From positions 85,026,454-85,090,453 of the forward strand of contig CM060315.1 in assembly GCA_030674185.1 (NCBI GenBank): a stretch of 64,000 nt of DNA. Direction: 5' to 3'. Source of the DNA: Monoplex corrugatus. Taxonomy: Eukaryota > Mollusca > Gastropoda > Littorinimorpha > Ranellidae. This document shows, piece after piece, positions 34,801-48,063 of this stretch (the first letter of the stretch is position 1; every line of letters starts with the position of its first letter). The translations under genes were made by a program, and so were the position numbers. Below the pieces are notes generated by a model. The model was given only the letters and a program-made list of their open reading frames with translations. It was not told the DNA's origin and did not search any database.

Positions 34801-37800
34801 TGCTGAGACTGACATCAGTTTGGTGCTTCTCTCCTATTTACATAAGGCTGAAACATGTGTCAAACTACCTCCATTAATTTTACAGAAGGCTTTGAGAACT
34901 CCATAATTTTTACTTTAGGAGCAGCCATGGGGTTAATTTTGTGATGACCCTGAACCACAGCTATATCCATGGTTGAGAAAGAAGCAGTAACTTAGTGTTT
35001 TTACTACATGTCACTGTACATTTACTTTGTTGTCATCTATCATCATCAAGTTTATTACATAATTTTGATTTGGGGCGAACAGGGATGGGCAAAATGGGGT
35101 GACTTGTTTCATTTTCTTCTTTGCAATCTAGTATACAAGTCCAAAAAAATAGAAGACCAACACAAAACAGATCCTAAAAGTATGTACAGAAACACTGAAG
35201 AAACTGCCCACAGGAAAAAGACATGCACATCAACTGGTTGCTTAAAATCAAAAGATGGTGTGCTTCTCATGGAAAAAGACAAAATATTAGACTGCAGAGA
35301 CTGGGGAGACTGCATTCAAGACCTTTTTAACGATGACAGAAGACACATTATAAGAAAGAACGTTGAAGATCCACCCATAATGAAAGGTGAAGTTAGATTA
35401 GAACAACACTGAAAAAGATGAAACCAGGAAAAGTCCCAGACTAGACAATATTACTACAGAAATGACTGAGGCCCTAGATGAATTCGGTATTGAAAAAATA
35501 ATAGTCCTCCTAAATGTAATTTATGACACTGGAAAAATCCCCAAAGATATGTCAAAATCAATTTTCATTGCCTTTCCAAAGAAAACAGGGGCTATAGAAT
35601 GCAAATTCCATCATACAATCAGCTTGATAGGTCATGTAACAAAAATCCTATTAAGAACAATCATGATGAGGACAAGGAACAGAATCGAAAGAAAAATACC
35701 ACAATAACAGTGTGGATTTGTCGAAGGGAAAGGAACTATTAATACCATATATACATCCTAAGAACTTACATCCTAAGAACTATCAAAGAGAGGTCAGTCG
35801 AGTTGAATAAGGATTTGTATTTATGCTTTGTTGATTATATCAAGGCTTTCGATAGGGTAAGACATGAAGAATTGATCAACCAACTAGAAGGGCTCAATAT
35901 TGATGGAAAGGATCCAAGATAATCAGAAATATGTATTGGGAACAAACAGCAGCAATGAGAATAGAAAACAATATAAGCTCTTTCCAAAATATCAAAAGAG
36001 GAGTCAGGCAGGGTTGTGTTCTGTCAAAAGATTTGTTTTCACTTTACAGCGAAACCATCATGAGAAACCTAGAAGAATGCGCTGGGATATAGGCTGGAGG
36101 AAAAATGATAAACAACATTTGTTATGCACTTGACACCGTCCTAATTGCAGAAACTTGAAAAAAATTGCAAAACCTTTTGAATATGATAAAACAGAAAGGA
36201 AAAATAAAGGACTGGAGCGTTTAAAAAAGACTGAAGTCGTGGTAATCAGTAAAAAAAACAAGAAAACCCCTCACGCAAAACAACAGCAAATGGCACAACT
36301 TTGAGACAGATTGATATGTTTAAATATCTGGGAATGACCAAGCCAAAACAGCATTCAAGAAGATGAAAAGTGTTCTTACCAACAAATGCCTATCAATAAA
36401 CATCAGGAACAGAGTTCTTCAATGTTATATAGAACCAATACTGTTGTACAGTTGTGAGGTGTGGTTTCTAACTGAAGAATGTTGAGAGTTCCATGGACAG
36501 CAAAGATAACAAACAAGACAGTCTTGAAGGAGGCAGACGCAAGAAGATCATTAACAAAGAAGATAAGGAAAAGACAAGCAACATTTATAAGACATTTTGT
36601 TGGAAAGAGGAATTAGAACACCTGGTCACAACAGGAAAGCTGGAGGGAAAGAAAGCACCAGGTAGTCCCAGGGAGAAAATACTGGATGGGCTTGCAGGGT
36701 GGCTAAGGACATAGAGGGTGGGAGATGTACTTGCAGTGCCAAGGGATAGATTCGTATTGAGGGCCATGATCGCCAATGCCATGCGGCAGGGCACATGATG
36801 ATGATGATGAATTTGGTATACAATCACCATACTATTACTTAGTATAAGAGACAACTTTGGTCAAGCTGCTGAGCCTACTGCGTTGCTTTGGCAGATTTAA
36901 TGAGTGACAATCATGATGATTCCTGTGATCCAGACACAGAATTCCCAAAGCTGATTTAATCAGTGACGATGAGTTCTACAAGGGTTGTTCAATTTAAGAT
37001 GTCACCACCCCCTTAAAAAACGTACCTCTCATCTCAGCAACTTGAAACTTTTACATCCCCTCGAAGTATTCTCCGTTGGCTAGGATGCAAAGTTCAAGCC
37101 TCCTACGCCAATTCTCAAGCGCCCTCTGATAGTCGGTTTTAGGCAGACCAGACAACTCTGATCTTACGGCTTTGGCGAGGTCTTGTACCCGGTCAAACTT
37201 ACGCCCAGCGAGCTTTTCCTTCAGAACAGGGAACAGCCAGAAGTCGCATGGGGCCAAGTCGGGGCTGTAGGGTGGGTGGTCCAAAACTTGGATCCCTTGC
37301 TCGCTCAGGAAGGTTGTGGTGACCTTCGCCTTATGGGCACTGGCATTGTCATGCAGAAGAAGGGTCCTCTGGGTGCCGACGGTTGGGCGCTGCTCATGGA
37401 TTTTTCCTACAACTTTGGGGAGCACAACTTGGGTATAGTAGGAGGCAGTGATTGTTGATTTCTCAGGCAAAATGTCAATTGCCACAAGGCCTTGCGTGTT
37501 GAAAAAAATAGAAAACAGTCGCTTGCGACTCTGGAATCCTGGGCGAAGAACAACTGGTCGCTGCTACATTTAAGCAATAACAGTTCTTTATACATTTATT
37601 CATTTATATATACATTCATTCCATCATCACTATCATGACTGTTGCTCTTATTACTTTTGCTGATCATCATCATATTTTTGTTATTTGTTATTGGTGGTGG
37701 TGCTGAAACAGCCCTACATGGGATTTTGGCCACACATCTTTACCTGTGGGAAGCAGCAACAGTCATGTTGTTTTCCATATCCCACACCTTGATCTTGGTA

Positions 37801-40800
37801 TCCCATGACCCTGTGTAGAGATGGTGGTCAAGTGATGCCATTGACCAGATCCATCCCTGAAAACACCACAATAACTATGTAAGGCTCAGGACATCTACCA
37901 CATCAGGCTCAACAGTCCTTGCGTATCAACCATGTCTAGAAGTTAACCCAAAACACAAGAGCAAATCAAATTGAAGTTGTAAGTATACAGTGGTTGATTA
38001 GCTCAGTGGTTAGGCCATCATGCTCATAACACAGGAGTTGCTGTTCAACCCTTGGACAGGCCACAACTTTCACATGGGCTGGTTGCTTCTTTTGTTACAG
38101 ACATAGATTCAATATCTGATAACTTGAGTTCAATCCCAGCTCGCAACATTAATAAAACTGGCCTATTCATTGCCCACATTTCCATCATTCTGGTGGTGTC
38201 AGCTTAGTGTTTCAAAGGACCCCCCACCCCTATTTCAAGACCCTGCCATACAATCAGAATGATTTTTCCCTATCTGACAGTCACATACTCTGTCTCCCTT
38301 CAAGTCTATCTTGAAGACACACCTTTTTATCCAGCAGTGATTTTCAACTCTATATGTCCACCCTTTTGCCCCTCTCCCCTCTAGTCCTCATCCTTCTGGT
38401 TTGCATGTGCTTTGTGCCTGGAGTTCTGGTCTTTGGTGAGCAACTGCTTTGGTGAATGGTAAGAGAGCACACTTAGATATGATTCTTGTATCAAGAGCTG
38501 GTATCTTACGAATGTCACTATTATTACTGTTGTTGTTGTTGCTGCTGTTGTTGTTATACAGTTTTGTGCAGCCCAGGGCGCCTATAGATAACTGCTGGCA
38601 GATTATGAAACTGTCCAAGTGTAATGAATCTCGCTTAACTCTTTGAAGACATAATATAGTTGCCTTGCACAACCACTGTGGACGCGATCAACGGGACCTG
38701 CCACAACCCTTGGAGACACACGATTTTGGGGGGTTTTCAAAAAATTCTCAAAAATACAGATTTTACAGCACAAGAACATATTTTATATCAAAATAAAATT
38801 CAATATACGCTCTTTGAGCTGAAGCTACATACAAGGACAATACATCTATTCTACTTACCTTCCTAGAAGGTGAAATGGGGTAGGGTTTTGGCTCTGGGAA
38901 AAAAGTTTTTGATTGACAGTAATCCAACACATAAAGTCAGTAAAACACCCATTCTTGACCAGGTAATCCAGAAATCCAGGTAATCACAAGTCCTTGGTAT
39001 GACCAGAAGATATAAAAGAACAAACACAGCTTTGTTTTCACACAGGTGAAGCAGCAAAGTGATTATGACGATCCTTTGAAGAAGAAGAAGAAGGCCTAAA
39101 TGTCGCCATTTTGGTGCAAGGACTGTCACTTCGGTTGGTTTGGATAAAGGCAAAAACTGTAACTAATCAGGATAAAATCGATGCAAGGGAAGTAACAAAC
39201 ACTTCAGAAGATACCAAAGAGTGTTCCTATATGTGTAGTTAGTTCCCCTAGACCAGCGACCGGCTTGCATCTATTTTTAAAAACCGCAGCGGAATATCCG
39301 CTATCACGTCTCTAATGGTTTAGCCAGCCGCAGCGGAATGTCCGCTGTCATGTCTCTAATGGTTTGACCTGCTGCAGCGGAATATCCGCTGTTACGTCTC
39401 CGAAGAGTTAAACAAACTCCAAACCACACAAAATGCAAGTGGTTACTGGATATTTTTTTTTTTTTTGGGGGGGGGGGGGGGATGTTGGTTTTTTTTTTGT
39501 TTTTTGTTTTTTTGGTATGGAGCAAGAGTTTGTTTGGTTGTGCTGATAATATGGGCCTCCCTTATCCCTTCCATTCTAAGACCTTGCCAGCAGTGTGAAG
39601 GTTTAGCACAGGCTTAAGGGGTGTGCAAGATTATCTCTGGCAGATTTAGGTGCATCTCATATGCATCTGTTTGGGTACAAATTTAATCCTCTTCATTTCC
39701 TGTATGAAATCCATTCAGTAACTAACTTACCAAATGTATACATGCATGCAAACACTAGTATGTGTAATACATGTATGTTTGTGACAAACATTCCATCATT
39801 CTGTTAGTTATTAATCACTATATTATTACAGCGGATAAAAATTACGGTGATAGGTACTACAAGGGGTATGCGAGCATGTGTGAAGCAAAAAGCAGTATAG
39901 TAATTTTATGCATTTTCATTATGTATGTATGTACCTATATGCATATCTACATGTAGGCATATGTATATGTACGTTTTATGAAATTAAACAACACTTGGTT
40001 GTGGGCTGAAATATCTAAATTAGCTCCACAATCAAACAAACTCACCTTGTGACGTTTGAGTGGGGTTTTACAGACCGGTATGAAGTCAGGATGGGATCAG
40101 GAGAGAGAACGTGCGAGTTCGTCAGATTGAACGTGCAAATGGCGCAGGCAGGATCAGGCAATGGAGGGAACAGAGACTCAAGAGAGTTGAGAGATTCTGT
40201 TTTGTTTGAAAACAGGAAGCATTCATAGAGGTTCAGGGAGAGGAGCCTGATCCCATCCTCACACTGGTCTGCAAAACCCCACTCAAATGTCACAAGGCGA
40301 GTTCATCTTATGGTGCAGTTTTGCCTCCCAGAATTTCGTCAGGATTCTGGATCAAGTGAGATTTAAGAAACCTGCATCTATTTGCCTTTATTTTCTTAAA
40401 GGACAGTTTTGCCGACACGACCCTCTGTGTGTGCATAGGCTTGTGGTAATATGCAGAAAAAGTGCTTTAATGTTTCCAGCCAGCCGTATTCAGGATAGTT
40501 CTTTAATGGAACATTTCCTACTACTTTTGATGTGGCTGCAGAGTGGGTAGAATGTGGTGTAAAAATAGTCATGTCTATGCCAGCTTTGGACAAGCAAATC
40601 TTCATCCAATGTCTTAATGTGTCTTGGAAAATGCCTTTATGGGGATCCCACAATGTGATAAAAAGTTTGGTTTTAGAGCTTCGTAATGTTTCTGAATGCT
40701 TGAGGTATGCCTGTAGATAGGTAACTGGGCAAATGCGTCTGTCAGGTGGAAAGGCTGTGAAGGACAGTTCAAACTGACGTTGAGGTTTTCAGTGGTTTTC

Positions 40801-43800
40801 AGTGGTTTTCAGAAGTCTCCAATCCTACATCTAACTTCTCTTTTGTTCCAAGACATGTTGCAGATATCCATCAACAAGATATCAACAAACATAGCATCAC
40901 TACCTTCAATGATAATTGGGGAAAGGACAATCACTCAGCAGGAGACCATTTCCTAAGAAAGTCAAGAACTGTCTCTACATCCCAAGTAACCCTGGTGCAG
41001 GGTAAGGTAGGCTTCTGATTAATTAAACTAGACTCCTCAAAAGAATTTGCAGACTAACAAGTGGGATCCTACAGACTTGGTGTCGTTCAAAGAGAAAATC
41101 GAAACCTCGCTCCTAGCAACATTTAACGAGCTATAATCTTTGCCTTCTAGGAAAAGAGCAGTGAGGAAAATCAGTTATTCTGATGGAGATGGAGAAAAGA
41201 GATTTTTTTCCCGTTCAGAACAGAAAAGTAACCATCTTTTGATGTAAGTGCTGTAACACTTCTTTGTCCCTTGTCTCCAAGCTGACATGATGATTGTTGC
41301 AGTTTCTGTAGAAAGTCCCCGTGTCTGCAAAGCTTGCCTGATAATCTGCAGGCCATCATGAATACGAACTCTCACATTCTCTCACTTGATCCTAAATCCT
41401 GACGGAATTCTGGAAAGCAAAACTGGAGTCAAACACATCTCTGCAATTGTACATAATAGCACTAGTTTGTAATGGGCACCTAACTCTATTCAAAATTGGG
41501 AAAGGTAATGAAGTGAGGAAGAGAAGATGAATACCTTACCACCCTCAAACTGCAGGCCCTACCCTTCACTTCCCTATGACCTCTTGGTTACGGGGCAACC
41601 ATCACAACCTTAACATTAACTCACTCCACCCTGGCCAAGTGCTCATTCTCACAACCTCTCCCCCCTGGCCAAATTGTATATGTTACTAATAAATTTGTAA
41701 AAAAATAACTTGTAAAGATAGAGGAATGAAATTTTGTGGAGATGTTGTCATTAGAATAAACTAACTTGTGTGCAAGTTTGAAAGTGTTCGTTCGTGAAAT
41801 AATGAAATTATTCAATTTTTTCAAAAATTTGATTTTTTGAAAAAAATTATGCAAAGGGGTATCATAATACTCAAAGAACAAAAAAATCACAATACTTGTT
41901 TGATACACTCCAAAATTCTTTTTTATTTTGTGTATTTATGATTGGTTAGTGTGTATACCAAGTTTGGGAGTCCTGCATTTATTCGCCGTGCACAGCTAGC
42001 TGGTGTTTGACTCAAAGCCATGTTGACCCCATGCGACCACATAGTGAACTTGAGCACCAAGTCACTCGCTTTGACCTCGCCTCAACCGACGAACAAAGGT
42101 CGCCAGCACCCAGGAAGGGTACACACGTACTCTTGATATGTTAAATACAAGGGAGCCAGCATGTTTAGTTTCACATCCAACCTTAACCCTGTCCCCCCAA
42201 AATTCCCAAAGCTTAGGTACGCATATGCGCAGGTTCAGGCTGAAGCGTTGTGCGCATGGGGTATGCATATGCGTATGTTCAGGTGGATAGAGTTAATGAA
42301 ACCTGAGCTTTTTTTCTTTTCTCTACTACAATGGGCTGCAGTGGTGGCCAAGTTGATAGCATCTACCTGGGATGCAAAAAAACCTAAGGTTTGATTTCTG
42401 TTCAGACAGGGATTTTCTCTCTCCTCCAATAGATCTTGAGTGATGGTCTGGGTACTAGTCTTTTGAGCAAAATCATAAACCAAGGTCTTGTGCACTGCAT
42501 ATATTTCACCTATCTCATCTGTCAGCGTCACCAGGTTCGGTGTTGGCTGCTGCACTCTTTGACACCACCACCTCCCTCCAGGCTATCTTTCTTGACTTTT
42601 ATGGAAAAGTTCTTGAATATTTAGGCCACTGATGTTGGTTATGATCTTGATGTATGAGATTGGAGATCTGCCTTTCTTCCTTTTTGCCACTGTTTTTCTT
42701 TGAAAAATGGTTGCCATACATGGCACATGGCCAATGTATTATAGTCTTCTCTTGTTGATGTCTGCTAGTAATTTACTGGAGTTATCAAATCTGCTAGTAA
42801 TTTTCAGGAGGTATCAAATTCTTCCAGGACACTTTCGTTAGTTTTTTCTATCTGTCCATTTGACACATAGCAGTCTCCGATAAAACCACATCTCTGCTGC
42901 CTCAATTCTTCTGCAATCAGCTTCTCTCAGCGTCCAGGCTTCACAGCCATAAATCATGACTGGCCAGATAAAACATTTTAAAACTCTAATTTTCAGGCCA
43001 TTTGGTATGCTCTGTTCTAGATGTTGTTGAGTTGGACCATTTTTTGTTTCGTCATTTAAATTCTTATTTTGATGTCTTTGGAGCAAGTTCCACCATCAGT
43101 TTTTACAGAACCAAGATATTTGAAATCCTTAATATTTCCTAAAGGATCTTTGTTAATTAAGATGTCATGATTGTTTTCAGTGTCTCTGCCTTTGATATGT
43201 TGGAGCAGGTTCCACTATCAAATTTTACAGAACCAAGATATTTGAAATCCTTAATATTTCCTAAAGGATCTTTGTTAATTAAGATGTCATGATTGTTTTC
43301 AGTGTCTCTGCCTTTGATATGTAGGCCTACCACTTTTGTTTTCTTGGCGTTCAAGTTTAGGCCAGCCCTTTTGTCCACTGCATTCAACCTGTACAGTCAT
43401 TCTTTTCATACTGGTAATGTTGTCTGCTAACTGCGCAGTATCACTGGTTTTTCCCTCCCATCTTTATGCCCATGCCTTCTATATCAGCATCTCTCATGAC
43501 AGCATACATTTAGCTCTAATGACAGCATACATTTAGCTCTAATGACAGCATACATTTAGCTCTAATGACAGCATACATTTAGCTCTAATGACAGCATACA
43601 TTTAGCTCTAATGACAGCATACATTTAGCACATACAAAAGATTCAAAAGCAGCTGAACAGTTGCCCCTGCAAAAATTCACTTTCATTGGAGAAAAAACAA
43701 AAACAAAAACAAAAAAACAGGCAGAACATGGGGGAAAAAAAAGAAAAGAAAAAAAAGGGGGCTCCATACTACTCCAACATTTTCCATGAAGACAGCAACC

Positions 43801-44087
43801 CACATTTCAGATGGAAAGAAAAAATACAAAGAAATTAATCTGATCCCATCAATCCAATAGGACTCACCAGATGTGCCTTGTCAATGCAGTGTACTAACAT
43901 GTTTTTCTTTGTCTCAGGACGATTTGTGTCATACTGCGTCAGGTCCAGCAGGGTCAAGTTACGATCTCGTGACCCTCCTGCCAAAAAACGTCCGTTCTGC
44001 ATGACAAACCAACCATCCCTCCATTAGTTATTATTACTGTATGATCAGAGCTGACAGAATAACAATGATAAGCATTGCACACTGTAA

Positions 44088-44163
<76 letters not shown>

Positions 44164-47100
44164 GTGTGTGTGTGTGCACGCGCTTGCATACATGCATATG
44201 TGTGAGTGAGTGTGTGTGCGTATGTGCATGTTTGTGTGTGCATGTGTGTGTGTTATTGTTCCTTTCTTTATTTATCATCTTCTTCCACACACACTTACAA
44301 TACCATGAAATTAAACTTCTTTTTTTTTGCATCTGAGCTTCATAAAATCTAAAATGCTCAGTATATCTATCCAAGGTGTGTTCGAACTGGTTGAATTGGG
44401 TGATAAAATCAAACTGGTGGAGTTAGTGTATACACTTTGTTCTTGTGGGCTAACCAAAAAGGTGCTTGCAACAAGTTGCTGCACAGTCTGCGTACTCCAA
44501 CCTGAGTTGGTAGAATAGAAAGACCAACAAACAAACAAAAAATCTAAGGCAATGCCCCTGCCACTGACCACTCCATCCAATTAATCACACAAGGGATTTA
44601 AAAAACATATAACTAAGTGCCAAAAGGTGGGATGCTGAGAGGGTGTTCATGAGAACTGCAATAAAAACATTATTTTCACATCTGAAACCCGTGTTCTTCT
44701 TTTGGTTTGTATGGAAGAATGAATGTACTGATAGTGGAGATAACTTCAAGCCTAATTTTTTTGTATTTTGCTCTACACGTGCAATATTGTACAAAATTGT
44801 CTTAAAAATCATGGCGTCGAAAACGGACATTTCGTAGTCAGCACTAAATGAAGATGCCGTGCTCAGCCTACGTGTGATTAAAGCACTTGAAACTAAGCAT
44901 GTGAGCAAAATATACCTCGATTAACATACACAAACTTGCCGAATGGATCGGAATTTCTTGATGCGTCTATTCTGGCCGTTCAAATTTTCGGTGTCACACG
45001 TTATAACGTGTTGTAAGACCGCCGTCGAAACTTTGAGTGTGTTGTTCTTACAAATGTTTTGGGTTAGAGATTCCAAAATGGTGTCATTTTGTACTCTGGA
45101 AACGATTGTTAATCATTATTTGAGTGAAAAGTATTGAGCGTATTCTCATCTGTTTTTTAATTGCGATTGTTACCGTCGCGGAAATGTGTTGTAATGTTTG
45201 ACGTCCGACACCCAGCCCAAAATTTTCTTTCTCATTTCAACGATATCGCAAAAATCGATGTTATTCACTTCCAGTACACACGTTGGTTACACTTTGGTTT
45301 GTCAACTTTGTGGTCACGTGCATTTCGCAGGAGTTTTGCTGCTGATGAGGAACTGTCTGCATCTGAAGGTATGTTGTAATACTCTTCCTTGTTTTGACGT
45401 GTGACACTTTTTGACGACCGACACCACACCACGCAGTATTTTTTACAAATATCGACAAAGCAGGTTTTGTCATTCATTTGATTTTGGTCAGCTTCATACA
45501 GTAAGCCGATGGAAATCGTATTCTGATGACAGAACAAAGCATCTTAGCTTACATCAAAATAGAGAAATGGTTTTCTTGCTTTCTTACAACAAAGGCATTT
45601 GTGGTGATTTTGACGTTTGATAATCCATTTTTGTTGTAATTTTTAATTTTTTGTGTCTGCAGGAAGGATTATTTCTTGATGGCCAGAACTGGTGTGCACC
45701 ATCAGACAACCTCAATGCAGAGCATGTGATCTATGTTGCAGTGCTGACATCTGCACCCCGTGCTACACCAGAGGATGCTTTCAGGAATGAATGCATGGCA
45801 GTGGTTGGGAATGCTGTCTACACAGGTTTGTGGCAGTTTTTTGCTGCCTCCGTTGCCCTGAACAGGCCTGTGCAGTCAGTATTTCCATCACTTGGATGGC
45901 CAGTATACCAGAAGCACTGCAACAGGATCATCCGTGCACATGGCTGCACAAACAACAAGAAGCTGACAGTGATGTGGTCTTCGTCCGGGGACGACATGGT
46001 TGCGGAACACTGGACCCCGAACCATTTTGTTCCCTTGGTCATCCTCAGGAAGCCATGTCAGTTTCCTGTTATAGGAAACACCTATATGATTAGGTGGTCA
46101 GGTGTTGAATATCCCTGTCAGGTGCTGGAGATGGATGGACTGCTAGGAGTAGTCTGTGTCAGTGTGCACTTCGGGGACATCTCGATACATCCCAGGTTCG
46201 ATACGTCCCATGTTCGATACGTCACAGGTTCGACGCGTCCCAAGTTCGATACGTCCCACACCAACACCCACATCTCACCCCCTCCCCACCAACCACACCC
46301 CCAACCCACACCCCCGCACCACCCCATACCCAAACCATACTACCCACACCCCACACCAATAACACCCTCCCCACCCACACCACCCAGCCCCCCGCATCCA
46401 CCAACCACACACCACCCACCCCCACACCTCCACACCCGCACCCCCCACACTGACACCACCTCACCACCCACACCATTCACACCTCCACCACGCACACCCC
46501 CACATTCACACCACCCACATTCACAGCACCCCACCCCCACCCCCACCCACACCCACACCACCCAAACCATCCTCACACTCACCACCCACACCACACCACC
46601 CACACACCATCCACACCTCCAGCACCACCCACACCACACCCACAAGTGTGGGGGTAGTGGAGGTGTGTGGATGGTGGGGGTGTGGGTGGGGGGTGTTTGG
46701 TGAGGTGGTGTGAGTGTGGGGGGGTGTTTAGTGTGGGGGTGGTGTGGTGGAGGTGTGGGGGTGCTTGTGGGTGTGGGATGGGTGGGTGTGGGGTGTGTGG
46801 GGCATATCAAACCTTGGACGTATGGAACCTGGGACGTATCGAACCTGGGATGTATCGATCCTTACTCGTGCACTTCATGTCAAAAGCCAGAAATGGCCTT
46901 TGGTGCTGGAGTGTAGCAGACTACATATACTCTTTGAAGCCACACACTTCTCTTGTGAGGGAAGTCACACTTATGTTAATGGACAAGGTGTCCACGCAAA
47001 GGTGCCAGCTGTTCAAAGTTTGTTAGCACGGTTGGCTTCAGACCTTTACTGATGACGATGAGCCACCTCTAACCCATGCTGTTGGCATGGGTTACAATGA

Positions 47101-47656
47101 CTCAGTGGTTTTAGTGGATTAATGTTTAGTTCAGATTGGTCCATAAGTTAATGTTTGCATCATTTTTTGTTTGTGTCAGTCTGGTGATGTTGAACCAAGA
47201 CCCATGTTGTGATTTGGTGTAATATTGATGTGCAACACTTTTTTGAAAATCATCCTTTTCTTCAAATATATTTCTTCTTTTTTTAATACTTAAATACAAA
47301 TCATCCTTTTCTTCAAATATATTTCTTCTTTTTTTAATACTTAAATACAGCTTGTCTTGTTTTGTGTGTGTTGAATGTGCAGATCACGGCGCACAAATCC
47401 GAGATTCTTTAGTTGGCCCCACAGACATCTAAGATCGTTCTGCCCTGCTGGTTATCAATAGCGTGCACCTTTCCCCTTCAGTTGGCGCACTTTTTGGTTC
47501 TGCCCTGCTGGTTATCAATAGCGTGCACTTTTCCCCTTCAGTTGGTGCACTTTTTGGTTCTGCCCTGCTGGTTATCAATAGCGTGCACCTTTCCCCTTCC
47601 CTTCCTCTCTCCACACCCCTTTCAGTCCCTCTAAAAATCTTGAAAGAACGCAGCAG

Positions 47657-47690
<34 letters not shown>

Positions 47691-47708
47691 TGCATGCAAT
47701 AGTGGGAG

Positions 47709-47760
<52 letters not shown>

Positions 47761-48024
47761 TGCGTTCCTTGCGCGAAACACACACACACACACACACACA
47801 CATAGACACTCACACACACAGACACGCACACACACACACACAAGCACACACATACACACACACACACACAGACACGCACACACACATACACACACACACA
47901 CAGACACGCACACACACACGCACACACACACATACACACATGCACACACACACAGACACGCACACACACACACGCACACACATACACACACACACACATA
48001 CACACATGCACACACACACACGCG

Positions 48025-48063
<39 letters not shown>

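Larger units (their letters stand above)
45663..47026 (+). pseudogene. OTU/vertnin-like gene, interrupted by an insertion
   Basis: Coding blocks 45663-46172 and 46877-47026, phase-compatible once the 695-base insertion is disregarded. Acceptor TTGTGTCTGCAG. Block 1: [72 protein letters not shown]. The 'WQ..A.S..LNRPV.SV.P' plus 'W.PNHFVPL' pattern resembles vertnin and other OTU-fold proteins, where the NHFVPL histidine belongs to the catalytic-type end. A small domain follows ([20 protein letters not shown]), then [19 protein letters not shown] after the insertion. Fold assignment is from memory of the family. Confidence 0.5.

Noticed and set aside
46340..46810. 156-codon minus-strand ORF, proline/histidine- and glycine-rich
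   Set aside because: It is the palindromic CCACAC/GTGTGG foldback element read through its axis.
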